Of a DNA stretch of 64,000 nt, positions 25,105 through 33,373 are shown one piece after another. Below the pieces are notes generated by a model. The model saw only the letters and a program-made list of their open reading frames with translations, did not search any database and was not told the DNA's origin. Location: NCBI GenBank assembly GCA_030684935.1, contig JAUXXH010000025.1:36043-100042 (forward strand), read 5' to 3'. Numbering within the stretch: the stretch's first letter is position 1; every line of letters starts with the position of its first letter. A program made the translations under genes and the position numbers. Origin of the DNA: Pseudolabrys sp. (GTDB taxonomy: Bacteria > Pseudomonadota > Alphaproteobacteria > Rhizobiales > Xanthobacteraceae).

Positions 25105-26199
25105 TCAAACCCGACACGGCATGCAGACCGCGACAAAGTCTTCGGCTTTCGGATTTTCGATGCGGATGGGGTCGCCCGGGCCGGCGATATGAAGGTGGAC
25201 AACCTCACCGTCAGCCGCTTCGATCAGGTTGCGCAGATAGGCTACCTGCATGCCCGTTTCGCCAGCATCAGCGCCGCTGTGCTCGCACTCGATGGTCTCG
25301 CTGCCCTCGGCATAATCCGATCGCAGAGAGGCCGTGATAGGCCCATCGGCATCCCATGAAAGCTTGACAACTGCGGAGGCTTTTGGGTCGCACGCGGCGA
25401 CGAGGCGCGCCAGAGCACCATCAAGGTCCCTTGAATCCACGATGAAGGCGTTCGCCTGGGCTTCCGGAATGACCCGTCCGTAGTCTGGAAAGGTGCCATC
25501 AACCAGTTTGGTGACGAAGCGGCGCGAGCCGGCCTCTACGGCCATAAGGGTCTTCGATATCTCGATAGTCGCTTCGCCCTTGCCGGCTACATTCACGATC
25601 TCGCCGACAGCATTGCGGGGAACAATGATCGAGTCGAACTTCTGACCATCAATCGGCAGGACGACCCGGACCATCGTGTGTCCGTTCGTGGCAACGGCTA
25701 CGACGCCTTTCTTTTGCGGGTGAAGGCAAATGCCGCAGAGATAGTGGCGCGTTTGTTCCTCACCCATCGACCCCGCAGGCGTCTTGAATGCGTGCCGAAC
25801 CTGATCGCCGGTCAGTTTAAACGACACCGCATCGCGCGGTGCCAGCGCCTCCGGAAACTGATCAACCGGAAGGGTGGCGAACTTGTACGAAGCGCGGCCG
25901 CAGCGCACCCGAGCCATCGACCCGTCTGCGGCCACCTCGACCTGAGCACCTTTCGACAATCCGGCGACAAGCTGACCCAGCCGCGCGCACGGGATCGTCA
26001 CCGCGCCAGGCTCGTCGACGATAGCGGCGATCTTGACGATGCTGCAGGAGTCGCCATCGTGGCTTGTCAGCGTCACGTGGCCAACAGCCGCATCGATCAG
26101 CACGTTCGCAAAAATCGGAATATCCGGCCCGGTTTTTGTCCGAGACGATACGGCCTTCAAGGCCTCATTGAGTGCGTCGCGCTCGGCTGTGAACTTCAT
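25105..26199 (-). CDS. dnaN: Phage-encoded DNA polymerase III beta sliding clamp, 364 aa
   Basis: Length (about 365 residues) and internal order match DnaN: three similar domains, with PIFANVLIDAAVGHVTLTSHDGD in the first, LPVDQFPE and RHYLCGICLHP plus VATNGHTMV in the second, and the VDGTFPDYGRVIPE and C-terminal VAVCMPCRV (host clamps end in similar VMPMRL-like motifs) in the third. The clamp tethers replicative polymerase to DNA. No phage DNA polymerase is present, so it would have to serve the host Pol III. A GTG at 26205 with GTGA overlap is an alternative start. Confidence 0.9.
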   Translation of the reverse strand: MKFTAERDALNEALKAVSSRTKTGPDIPIFANVLIDAAVGHVTLTSHDGDSCSIVKIAAIVDEPGAVTIPCARLGQLVAGLSKGAQVEVAADGSMARVRCGRASYKFATLPVDQFPEALAPRDAVSFKLTGDQVRHAFKTPAGSMGEEQTRHYLCGICLHPQKKGVVAVATNGHTMVRVVLPIDGQKFDSIIVPRNAVGEIVNVAGKGEATIEISKTLMAVEAGSRRFVTKLVDGTFPDYGRVIPEAQANAFIVDSRDLDGALARLVAACDPKASAVVKLSWDADGPITASLRSDYAEGSETIECEHSGADAGETGMQVAYLRNLIEAADGEVVHLHIAGPGDPIRIENPKAEDFVAVCMPCRV

Positions 26200-26201
26200 G
26201 G

Positions 26202-26507
26202 TCACAGACCCCGACTGACAGCGTCATGCAGGCGCAGCAGCGCCCGGTTGACGGCAGGCGACTCCGGCACCTTAAACTTTTGCGTGCCGACGGGCCGCTC
26301 TACCTCATCTAGGAATTTGTTGACGGCCTCGATGACGTCGACATTTTCGTCATCGTCGTCATCCTCGCCGGCCTGAGCTTCGAGATCGTCGATCTCGGCT
26401 TCGACCATGCTCTTTGCCTCAATCGCTGCACGGCGCCGCTCTTCATCGCCCGCCGCCTCAAGGATGGCGTCGATGGCTTCGTTAATCTTGTCTGCAATGT
26501 TGCTCAT
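26202..26507 (-). CDS. Acidic helical phage protein, 101 aa
   Basis: The chain (MSNIADKINEAIDAILEAAGDEE) is mostly helical with a central acidic tract (AGEDDDDDENVDV). It directly precedes the sliding clamp and shares bases with its start region. The acidic middle could mimic DNA or bind a partner; no family or motif is recognised. Confidence 0.6.
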   Translation of the reverse strand: MSNIADKINEAIDAILEAAGDEERRRAAIEAKSMVEAEIDDLEAQAGEDDDDDENVDVIEAVNKFLDEVERPVGTQKFKVPESPAVNRALLRLHDAVSRGL

Positions 26508-26612
26508 GACACAAACCCTCATCGTGCACGGAAATCATCCGCGCTGGTTTCAACCGTCTCACTCACTCAAAACGCTACGGGGGACAGGTCGCGTTGATCG
26601 CGGCTTGGTTGG

Positions 26613-27131
26613 TTATGGGGCGAAGAGAGATTCTTGCTTCACCGGCTTAGGCTTTTCGATGAACATGTCGGGTTGCTTCAGCGCTTCACTGATGCGGCGG
26701 CAGGCGATGTCGAAATACTTGGGCTCGATCTCAATGCCGATGAACTTGCGGACCGAGAGCCGAAACATTTTGGCCGGCCCGGTAAGGTTAGTCCAAGCCT
26801 GCTCACACATCGCGAGCGAGAAATTCTCCGGCTGCAGTTTGTCCCATATCAAGAAGCGCTGCGTTGCTGGGAGTCCGAAATAATTACCCCCCCAGAGGAT
26901 TGAATTTTCTGCGCGTCCGACGATTGACTCGATCAGAGAGGCACTCGGCGGAGCCGAGTCCCAGTCGAGTTTTTCATGGCGCTGCCTTACTGGATTCTGT
27001 GAAATGCCGATCCCATACGGCGGGTCGGTCACCACAGCATCGACCTTACCCAGCGTCGGCAATATCTCCCGGCAATCCCCTAGGTAGAGCGTGACGCCTT
27101 CGGCGAGGGTTTCGATGCGGGGCGAGTTCAT
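26613..27131 (-). pseudogene. Beta-class DNA adenine methyltransferase lacking its AdoMet motif, 172 aa
   Basis: The N-terminus has the catalytic motif IV ([11 protein letters not shown]) and the C-terminus the motif following the cofactor site ([20 protein letters not shown]). In intact beta-class enzymes about 45-50 residues containing HPTQKP and DPFMGSGTT lie just before the latter; here KMFRLSV runs directly into RKFIG. The frame is kept, so the gene is internally deleted and should not bind AdoMet. It could be a decoy, a subunit or simply decayed. Its start overlaps the next methyltransferase by ATGA. Confidence 0.8.
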
Positions 27132-28303
27132 GCCGCCACCTCGCCCGTTGCCGGGTCGTGATTAATCGGTTCGCCTGCGCCATCGGTCGGCGGAATCTCA
27201 AAGCCCCATTCGGCTGCATCGTTCGGTCGCGTCAGCGCCTGCCGGCAGCCGGGGGGAATCCAGAAGAGCGGCCGCGGCTTCGCCTTGTGCTTCCAGACGA
27301 TCCAGACGTAGGCCGTGGCGGTGCCGCCCTCTGGCTCCCAGCGTCCCTTGCAGAGATTGATGCGCTCGACGAAAGGGGCGACGACCGTCGGCGGCGTTGG
27401 CTTGAACAGCCGCTCATAGCGGTCGATCGTTTCGAGCCAGCGCAGCGGAACGAAGATCGCGACGCCGACCTGTGCCAGTTCAAGCGCGCGCAAGGCGAAT
27501 TCCAGAGCGGCGGAATCGAATGGCGGGTTGGTGATGATCCAGTCGACCGCCGGCAACGTCGATTTGCCCGCCTTCAGGAAATCCGCCTCCATCCACCAGC
27601 CCGGCGGCGCAAGCTTCGGATCGCCGCCGCTGTAGTCGAAGATGTCGGAGGCGACGACCTTGCCCTTCACGTACTCGACCAGAACGGTCGACATGTGCCC
27701 CTGCCCGCAGGCCGGCTCCCATGCGCTCTCGACTTCCTTGACGCCGATCGACGGCAGGACGTGTTCGAACAGCGCCCGCGTGCCCCACAGCGGCGTCGGG
27801 TAGAAATCCAGATCGCCCTTGATCTCAAGTCGGCTCGCCATCTGCGCCCGCGCGTTGCTGACGTGCTCGCCAGGCGCCCGCAGCGGGTCAATGGTGTGCG
27901 CCTTCGGATTTTCCGCCATGTGCGCCCGGCAGCGGGCGATAAGCCGCTCAAAGGCGTCCCCAGCGATCCCGGCGACCCTTTGCGCGTCAGAGGATTCGTT
28001 GCGGGTGATGTCGAGGTCTTCCAGCGTGACCGGCGGTAACTGTCCGGGCTCGATGACAGTTTCCCGCGGGGGCTTCCCCTCGCGCAGCAGCCCCGCCGTC
28101 TTGAGTTCGCGCAGGATTTCCCCGCGCCGGCGCCGGCAGCGAGCCTTGATCTCGGCCATGTCGATCTCGACAGACCGATCGCGGATGCGGCGCGCGTATT
28201 CGAGCATCGCTGCGGCCTTGTTATCCCAGTCCCGCACCTCGTCGACGGTTCGGGCCGTGGCAACGGCGGCAACAGCCACATCGTACTTAAGGGGAACGGT
28301 CAT
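27128..28303 (-). CDS. DNA N6-adenine methyltransferase with N-terminal helical domain, 391 aa
   Basis: Residues 1-80 are a charged helical domain of the type found in DUF3102 and ParB-like phage proteins ([27 protein letters not shown]). From about residue 160 is a Rossmann methyltransferase with motif I ([15 protein letters not shown]) and motif IV ([15 protein letters not shown]). NPPF with an early motif I fits gamma-class adenine methylation. It probably protects phage DNA or modulates transcription. It lies in the early operon between the defective methylase and an HTH protein. Confidence 0.85.
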   Translation of the reverse strand: MTVPLKYDVAVAAVATARTVDEVRDWDNKAAAMLEYARRIRDRSVEIDMAEIKARCRRRRGEILRELKTAGLLREGKPPRETVIEPGQLPPVTLEDLDITRNESSDAQRVAGIAGDAFERLIARCRAHMAENPKAHTIDPLRAPGEHVSNARAQMASRLEIKGDLDFYPTPLWGTRALFEHVLPSIGVKEVESAWEPACGQGHMSTVLVEYVKGKVVASDIFDYSGGDPKLAPPGWWMEADFLKAGKSTLPAVDWIITNPPFDSAALEFALRALELAQVGVAIFVPLRWLETIDRYERLFKPTPPTVVAPFVERINLCKGRWEPEGGTATAYVWIVWKHKAKPRPLFWIPPGCRQALTRPNDAAEWGFEIPPTDGAGEPINHDPATGEVAA

Positions 28304-28788
28304 GGGTGTTCCACCTGTACCGCCGCCTGTTTCCCGTGAAACATTGGCGACCGGGCGCGGAATTTGCTGGGCTTCGCCTTGATGTCGGGCGCGGCGCAGA
28401 ACGCGAGAAAGTTTTCGACGCTGACCGGCTCGCCTTCGCGGAGCCGAACCAGCGCCGCCGGTGACAGCTTCCAGCGGCTTGCCGCCTTGCGGATCGACAG
28501 CGACGTGTTGATCAGCACCATCAGCGCCATTGCCGAGACCAGCCGCCAGTCGATCTCCGGCACCTGTTCACGCGGTGCAGGTTTCCCGGTCACGGGATCG
28601 ATGCCGACCGCCGCGCAGAGCTGCACATAGGCGGAGGCATTGACCTCGATGTTCTTGGCGGCGCGGCGTGCGAGCCGGCCGTCGATGCCGTATTCGCGGG
28701 CGAGCGCGACGACCTGGCCGGCGTCGCCGTTGTCGGTGATGGCGCGCAGGGCTTCGCCGAGGCGCTGGGCGGGGGTTGGGCTGGTCAT
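28300..28788 (-). CDS. Phage protein with C-terminal helix-turn-helix, 162 aa
   Basis: The C-terminal part (IRKAASRWKLSPAALVRLREGEPVSVENFLAFCAAPD) looks like a Cro/CI-type HTH. The N-terminal half is helical and Ala-rich (TPAQRLGEALRAITDNGDAG). ATG 28788 overlaps the upstream stop. It may regulate early genes or aid replication; no family name is known to me. Confidence 0.6.
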   Translation of the reverse strand: MTSPTPAQRLGEALRAITDNGDAGQVVALAREYGIDGRLARRAAKNIEVNASAYVQLCAAVGIDPVTGKPAPREQVPEIDWRLVSAMALMVLINTSLSIRKAASRWKLSPAALVRLREGEPVSVENFLAFCAAPDIKAKPSKFRARSPMFHGKQAAVQVEHP

Positions 28789-29030
28789 GCGCACCGCCTC
28801 CCCGCCTCGACCAATCCGCGCAAGAGCGCAGCCTGTCGCGGATCAAACCCTTCCGGCGGACGCTCCAGCGGAGGCAGATCGCCGCGCTCTTTCGCCTTCG
28901 CCCACACGGCTTCGATGTGTTCGGCGGTTGTCGGTGTACCGGCACGGCGGAAGTGGCCGAGCAGCCATTCGATGGACCGCGACCAGCGATAGGTCGCGAT
29001 GATGGCAGAGTCGGAGATCGTCTGGCTCAT
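28785..29030 (-). CDS. Hypothetical early phage protein, 81 aa
   Basis: A compact helical protein (MSQTISDSAIIATYRWSRSIEWLL) with a Pro/Glu-rich linker (LPPLERPPEGFDPRQ). It is linked by four-base overlaps to the HTH gene and to the ParB-like gene. No motif is recognised. Confidence 0.6.
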   Translation of the reverse strand: MSQTISDSAIIATYRWSRSIEWLLGHFRRAGTPTTAEHIEAVWAKAKERGDLPPLERPPEGFDPRQAALLRGLVEAGRRCA

Positions 29031-29869
29031 GCTGCCTTCCCCTTGCCGAGCGTTTCGGTAAGCTCTTCGAGCAGCGCAGCGGCGAACATGTTCGTCGGCG
29101 ACACGCCGCGGCGCTTGGCTGACTGCTCGAAGGCATCCATCAGCATCACCGGGATATCGAGATCGGAGAAAGCGGCGGTCAGCCGATCTTCATTCGTCCG
29201 CCACTCCGGGTGATCGGACAGAACCTCTGCCGTGCCCACAATGGCCTGCTGCCGCAGCGCGCCGGCAAGCCCACCAGCGGCGTTTGCAATTAGCTTGAGC
29301 GTCAGGATTGTCAGCGCCGGGCCGAAACGCTCCAGCGTCTTTCGAATGGACTGGATCGCCATAGTCTCGCCCGGCTTCAAAGCCGTGGCCGCGATCGGAT
29401 ACCGGGCAATCATAACGCCGGCGGCACGGCAAATTCTTTCGAGCGCGAGCGCATTCTCTTCGCCGGCCGCCACGGCGGCGCGATAGAGCGATGTCGTGTG
29501 CATCCTGGTGATATTGGCGTTGATCGCCTTGAATGCCGCCGCCTGCTCGCCTCGCTTGGCTTCGATAATGCAGCATGGCACGCGCTCGATACCGCAGAGG
29601 GCAGCGGCGGTTGTGCGGTGCTGGCCATCAACGATGGCGAATTTATTGGAGCCGATTGACGAGACGATGACCGGCGCGAACATCGACCAGTTGAACCGCT
29701 CGGCAATCCGGATGACGTTCTTGCGGCCCTGGCTGGTGATCTCGCGCTGGTATTCCGGATCGACGACAAGCGACTTGATCGGCAGCCATTCCAGGCGCGC
29801 GGGCTTGCCGAACGTCGTGGCCGCTTCGACCTTCGCGTAGTCCGCCGTATGGATGCTGCGCAGTTCCAC
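29027..29869 (-). CDS. ParB-like domain protein, 280 aa
   Basis: The ParB/sulfiredoxin-type domain lies at residues 30-110, with LVVDPEYQREI, the nucleotide-binding type motif IVDGQHRTTAAA and VPCCIIEAKRGEQAAAF. The remainder is helical. Phage members of this family are often nucleases or DNA-binding accessory proteins; no partition ParA gene is present, so plasmid-like partition is unlikely. GTG 29869 is preferred: it follows a GGGGAGG site and lies one base after the upstream TAG. Confidence 0.75.
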   Translation of the reverse strand: MELRSIHTADYAKVEAATTFGKPARLEWLPIKSLVVDPEYQREITSQGRKNVIRIAERFNWSMFAPVIVSSIGSNKFAIVDGQHRTTAAALCGIERVPCCIIEAKRGEQAAAFKAINANITRMHTTSLYRAAVAAGEENALALERICRAAGVMIARYPIAATALKPGETMAIQSIRKTLERFGPALTILTLKLIANAAGGLAGALRQQAIVGTAEVLSDHPEWRTNEDRLTAAFSDLDIPVMLMDAFEQSAKRRGVSPTNMFAAALLEELTETLGKGKAA

Positions 29870-29870
29870 G

Positions 29871-30077
29871 CTACAGCCTCCCCATATCCCGCACCCGCGC
29901 CGACTTCGGCGGCACATGCCATGCGCCGTCGCCGACCAGCGTGTCGCGGCGTTCGTATTCTTCGACGGTGATGTGTCGCCTCACCGGATACCGGCAGGCG
30001 ACATAGAGACAGGCGAGCGCCAGCAGGCCGGCGATGATGTAGAGGGTGTTGCTGATGATGATGGCGATGTCGGTCAT
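29871..30077 (-). CDS. Small single-span membrane protein, 68 aa
   Basis: ATG 30077 overlaps the HD gene stop by four bases; the longer ORF is shadow. One transmembrane segment (ISNTLYIIAGLLALACLYVAC) is followed by a basic cytoplasmic tail (RYPVRRHITVEEYERRD). It is one of three tiny membrane proteins in this part of the early operon. Confidence 0.7.
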   Translation of the reverse strand: MTDIAIIISNTLYIIAGLLALACLYVACRYPVRRHITVEEYERRDTLVGDGAWHVPPKSARVRDMGRL

Positions 30078-30709
30078 GGCGTCAGCCCTCCCGCCGCGAA
30101 CACAGGCAGCAGCGACGTGCACCGCGCGCGGAACGCCGCCGACGCCTGACGCCACCCCATCGGGATGATCGTGTCCGGTAACGGCGTGATGCCGCGATAG
30201 GGATCCCAGTTCGGATGATCGAGCCCGCGCATCAGGTCGCGCCACTCGGTGACGAACATCACCAGGTCATAGGTCTTGATCGCGGCCTTCATCGCGTCCG
30301 ATGGTGGCCATGCAAGGCCTGCGGCTTCATGGATGGCGGCGTCGAAGCGATCCGTCAGCAGATCGAACGCCGCCATGATCTCTTCGGAGAGGATGCCGAA
30401 CTTTTCATCCGCGACGGCAGCCAGCGCCCGCTTCTTCGGCGTGGTGTCGTCTTTAAGGAAGGCTTCATGGCCATCGTGCAGCAGGAAATAGCCGGCGAGT
30501 TCGATGTTGCCGGTGTCGCGCAGGATGGCGTCGGCGCCGATGACGCAGTGTTGCGCGACCGGGTATTGCACGCCAGGCGTTGCGCCGTTGTAGCGTTTTT
30601 CCTTGGCGAGGTGTTCGGCGATCACGGCGAAGTCGATGTCCGCCGCGGTCGGATTGGTGAGGTCGATGCCCTTGCCGTTGGAAAGGGTAAGGATGGTGGA
30701 GGCGGTCAT
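30074..30709 (-). CDS. HD-domain phosphohydrolase, 211 aa
   Basis: The HD signature is spread over PVAQHCVIGADAIL and ELAGYFLLHDGHEAFLKDDTT, as in YfbR-type nucleotidases that act on deoxynucleoside monophosphates. Phage members adjust nucleotide pools during replication. ATG 30709 overlaps the stop of a 44-residue ORF. The closest alternative role is (p)ppGpp or cyclic nucleotide hydrolysis, which cannot be excluded. Confidence 0.8.
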   Translation of the reverse strand: MTASTILTLSNGKGIDLTNPTAADIDFAVIAEHLAKEKRYNGATPGVQYPVAQHCVIGADAILRDTGNIELAGYFLLHDGHEAFLKDDTTPKKRALAAVADEKFGILSEEIMAAFDLLTDRFDAAIHEAAGLAWPPSDAMKAAIKTYDLVMFVTEWRDLMRGLDHPNWDPYRGITPLPDTIIPMGWRQASAAFRARCTSLLPVFAAGGLTP

Positions 30710-30840
30710 AGCGTCACCGCCGCGGTGAGCACGGTCGCCGCAGTCCAATAGACCGCGCGCCGCCAGTCACACTCGAAGGCGTAGACCACAGCGGCGCCGA
30801 AGGATGCGACCATCATGATGCCGGGGAAGACGTATCGCAT
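30706..30840 (-). CDS. Tiny membrane protein, 44 aa (not in ORF track)
   Basis: It reads MRYVFPGIMMVASFGAAVVY and then AFECDWRRAVYWTAATVLTAAVTL, two short hydrophobic helices around a charged turn. It overlaps the upstream stop as TGATG and the downstream start as ATGA, which is strong evidence that it is translated. No family is recognised. Confidence 0.7.
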   Translation of the reverse strand: MRYVFPGIMMVASFGAAVVYAFECDWRRAVYWTAATVLTAAVTL

Positions 30841-30992
30841 CAGTGCACCGGCCGATCGGTGCGGTCGAACTCCGTCCAGTCATCCTCGGAGTCAAAGTCG
30901 CCGAAGACCCGGACCAGAACCGCCACCCAGGCGATCACGATGAGGATGAAGCCGATGACGGCGCCAAGCGCCAAGCCAGCCAGGAATCCCAT
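30840..30992 (-). CDS. Tiny membrane protein, 50 aa (not in ORF track)
   Basis: It starts MGFLAGLALGAVIGFILIVI, a Gly-zipper-like transmembrane helix, and ends in an acidic tail (FGDFDSEDDWTEFDRTDRP). An AGAGGGGAGCGC ribosome-binding region precedes ATG 30992. Its stop overlaps the next start (TGATG). Small Gly-zipper proteins can act in membranes during superinfection control, but no role is shown. Confidence 0.75.
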   Translation of the reverse strand: MGFLAGLALGAVIGFILIVIAWVAVLVRVFGDFDSEDDWTEFDRTDRPVH

Positions 30993-31116
30993 AGCGCTCC
31001 CCTCTGACAAATTCCGTGACGCATCGCGTTAGTGCGATGGTCTTGTCGGATTTACGCAGACGCGAACGCTTACAAAGATTTATGGACAACGACCGCAGCG
31101 ACGGGCTGCGGGATAG

Positions 31117-31318
31117 CTACTGGTGATCAGAGGCGCTCACTTGTTTCATGTGGCGATTGCGCGCTCTTTCGCGCTCGGCGATGACGCGACGTTCGAACGC
31201 GACGTGGCTGCAGGCGCGGCAAAGAATGGCCCGCACCGAGCGCGCCGGATTGTTGCAGTCGCGGCATGTGCGCGGCTTGGCGTCGATGTCGTCGTCGTAT
31301 GTGCAGGCGAAAGGTCAT
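31117..31318 (-). pseudogene. Frameshifted small zinc-binding protein
   Basis: ATG 31318 overlaps the upstream stop (ATGA) and begins M-T-F, after which the zero frame becomes Arg-rich. Reading one base later gives a coherent 60-residue protein (ACTYDDDIDAKPRTCRDCNN, then LCRACSHVAFERRVIAERER) that ends at TAG 31119-31117, with a CxxC...CxxC metal site. No start codon exists in that frame. A single extra C near 31309 would explain it: real mutation, sequencing error or +1 shifting. Confidence 0.6.
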
Positions 31319-31623
31319 GCAGCCACTCCGTCCTGCCAGGGCAGCGCTTTACGCTTTGCGATTTTCGGCGGATCGAAGTCGGCGCCAGCCTTGGTGCAGC
31401 TGTATCCGCTGCCGTAAGGCTCACCGTCTTCGGTCCATAGACCGGCCTTAAAGGACGCTAAGCCCTTGCGCTTGAGCGACCGGCATGCGCGCCGCACGTC
31501 CGGGCGCGTCAGCTTGGTGCCACACATGATCGGTGCGAAACTGCAATAGGTGAATTCGCCGTATTCCGACCACTTGCGAACAAGGAAGCGCAACACCTTC
31601 AGTTCTTGCGGATTGAGCTTCAT
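31315..31623 (-). CDS. Winged-helix-like early phage protein, 102 aa
   Basis: The protein (MKLNPQELKVLRFLVRKWSE) looks like a winged helix: TKLTRPDVRRACRSLKRKGLASF would be the recognition helix, followed by a wing (GYSCTKAG). The track ORF begins 19 residues too early. Four-base overlaps join it to the T5orf172 gene and to the frameshifted zinc protein. Confidence 0.65.
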   Translation of the reverse strand: MKLNPQELKVLRFLVRKWSEYGEFTYCSFAPIMCGTKLTRPDVRRACRSLKRKGLASFKAGLWTEDGEPYGSGYSCTKAGADFDPPKIAKRKALPWQDGVAA

Positions 31624-32339
31624 GCCGCCACCTCGCATGTATCCTCGCACCGGCACGGTGTATGCCAGCAGCGGGAGCAACGGGATTTGAGAAAGGGTCC
31701 GGCGTTAAGAACCTCAGCCGCGCGCTGAAGTGCAAATTCTGCACGCTTTAAATAATCGACAAGTTCGATCTCTAAGGCCCGCTCGTAGGCAAGGGTTTCC
31801 TCCTCATCCCTTCCCACGGTTGGAAAGAAGCAATCCGCAACGAGCGCTTTGAACGGCACGCTCAACAAGGTGAGTATTGACCGCGCCTCGGCTACTTTGT
31901 CCGACTCGCAATCTGCATACGCAGACATCAGCTTCCCGCTACGGTCTCGCACATCCAAAACAAGACCGAAGAGTCGGAGTTGCTCTGACGTCAAAACACT
32001 GAGCCAAGATGGAGTTGGCCGGGCCTTGGTGGTAGTTTCGAGCTCTTTGAGGAAGTCTTCTACCGGCCGGCGGGCAGGCTCGATTGCCCCAACCATCACG
32101 CAAGCGATGACATTCCGCACTTCTTGGCAATCTTGGAACCACTCCCCCTTGATTGCATAAATACCCAGGCGCGCGTGCAATTCACGCTCAAAGCGCATCG
32201 ACCCAGGTACAGAGCCGATAAGCGTGATCTGGTCGGGGTGGGCCGTCCGGAATGTCGCAAGCCGGGCATGGAGATTTTTTGTGAAGCCGATCTTTATCTT
32301 GCCGGTACATTCGATGAAGTAGACCCGCGGCTCGCCCAT
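31620..32339 (-). CDS. T5orf172 (GIY-YIG superfamily) protein, 239 aa
   Basis: The N-terminus reads EPRVYFIECTGKIKIGFTKNLHARL, followed by FERELHARLGIYAIKGEWFQ, the T5orf172 form of the GIY-YIG nuclease fold. The C-terminal half is helical and ends in a cysteine cluster (RCSRCWHTPCRCEDTC). The 498-residue ORF in the track is an artefact: ATG 32339 lies two bases after the stop of the upstream HTH gene. Such proteins occur in many phages with an unclear role in DNA metabolism or exclusion. Confidence 0.8.
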   Translation of the reverse strand: MGEPRVYFIECTGKIKIGFTKNLHARLATFRTAHPDQITLIGSVPGSMRFERELHARLGIYAIKGEWFQDCQEVRNVIACVMVGAIEPARRPVEDFLKELETTTKARPTPSWLSVLTSEQLRLFGLVLDVRDRSGKLMSAYADCESDKVAEARSILTLLSVPFKALVADCFFPTVGRDEEETLAYERALEIELVDYLKRAEFALQRAAEVLNAGPFLKSRCSRCWHTPCRCEDTCEVAA

Positions 32340-32340
32340 C

Positions 32341-32583
32341 TCAGTCGAGCTCACGGATGATGGCAAGCTTGCCGGCGTCGGAGACGTCGTGCCCGGACAG
32401 CCAGTATTTTGCCATCCGCTCTTTGACGCCGGCCGCTGCGGCCCAATGCTGGGCCGTCTTGCGAGGCCAGATGGCCCGCGCCGCAGTCGCGTGAATATTG
32501 GTGCAATGGATTGCACCGGGGTGCAACGCAGTGCCCCGCTTTCGACTGGAAGGCGCGGGCGCAAACGATTCTTGTAACGACAT
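32341..32583 (-). CDS. Helix-turn-helix regulator-like protein, 80 aa
   Basis: The segment ARAIWPRKTAQHWAAAAGVKERMAKYWLSG is an XRE/YdaT-like HTH in which the recognition helix is VKERMAKYWLSG. It is the first gene of the continuous leftward early series, 530 bp from cro. It may be a CII-like or Roi-like regulator; no family is certain. Confidence 0.65.
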   Translation of the reverse strand: MSLQESFAPAPSSRKRGTALHPGAIHCTNIHATAARAIWPRKTAQHWAAAAGVKERMAKYWLSGHDVSDAGKLAIIRELD

Positions 32584-32837
32584 GACGAACGCACTCCATA
32601 CGCATTACAGAAGAAACTCAGGACTTCGCCGCGCGCACCCCGGACAGGGGTGCTATGTAGGCGGGCGAACGGAACAAGAATTTGCCCAGCACAACCGTAA
32701 CTGGTGGCTGCAAAATCCACGTGAAGATGCCGTAAAACGGCGCCGAAATTTACTTGTGGAACTGCCCGCAACCACTTGGTGTAATTCAGACCAAGGGCAC
32801 CAATCAGGCTGCCTGAGTGCTGAACTGGGGAGTAATC

Positions 32838-33107
32838 ATGGGGCAACAACTTGGGAACGAGCCCGTCTATATCGCGGGGCAATCGTTGAACGACATCTGG
32901 GTCGACGGGATTCAGCTTATCGAACGCGTGGACGCCGGCGTTTACCGCATCCCGCTTTTTCGGGAGAGGATGACAACCGACAAAATCCGCTATCGCGAAC
33001 CCGTTGTGCAGTTGCTCTGCTCGCGCTCGCGAATCCCCGATGGGCTGCGTCAGGTGTGGGACGCCCTCGCGGGCCGGAACGACTTCAACCGGAAGATGCT
33101 GTCCTAA
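32838..33107 (+). CDS. Rightward hypothetical gene inside the early region, 89 aa
   Basis: ATG 32838 follows GGGGAG by seven bases. The protein (MGQQLGNEPVYIAGQSLNDIWVDG) has a sensible mixed composition and ends shortly before the convergent cro stop. It is antisense to the cro leader transcript. Nothing similar is recognised; a lysogenic or regulatory role is possible. Confidence 0.6.
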   Translation: MGQQLGNEPVYIAGQSLNDIWVDGIQLIERVDAGVYRIPLFRERMTTDKIRYREPVVQLLCSRSRIPDGLRQVWDALAGRNDFNRKMLS

Positions 33108-33115
33108 GTTCGGCA

Positions 33116-33367
33116 TCAGGCCCGGGCCTCTTCCTTCGTGAAGAGGTCCGGCCGCAAGTCAGCCTTGCTGATCTCACCATCAAACGCCCGGTCGATCGCC
33201 ACGGCCATTTCGCCGCTAACGCGGTTGCGATGCTTGGCCTTGTTGATGGCGACCTGAGAGCAGCCGATGAGCTTTGCGAGCTTTGCTTCCGACCCGGCAC
33301 GGCGGATCGCCCGCTCAATGGGGGGCGTATCGGGCGTCGGGACATCTGCCGGTGCGGTCGATTCCAT
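33116..33367 (-). CDS. Cro/YdaS-like repressor, 83 aa
   Basis: The domain IERAIRRAGSEAKLAKLIGCSQVAINKAKHRNRVSGEMAVAID is a YdaS-type HTH, in which the first helix replaces a toxin-antitoxin-like N-terminus. The gene diverges from the CI-like repressor across the three-operator region and its promoter overlaps the leftmost operator. This is the position of lambda cro. ATG 33367 lies only about six bases after the predicted -10, so its message may be leaderless. Confidence 0.85.
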   Translation of the reverse strand: MESTAPADVPTPDTPPIERAIRRAGSEAKLAKLIGCSQVAINKAKHRNRVSGEMAVAIDRAFDGEISKADLRPDLFTKEEARA

Positions 33368-33373
33368 AACCAA

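Noticed and set aside
30892-31089. 65-residue ORF starting with TTG
   Set aside because: Its second half is an out-of-frame reading of the 50-residue membrane protein gene, which has better start and coupling evidence.
31620-33116. 498-residue ORF as a single gene
   Set aside because: Only the last 239 residues (from ATG 32339) form a T5orf172 protein. The N-terminal part is antisense to a plus-strand gene and in another frame to the HTH gene at 32341-32583.
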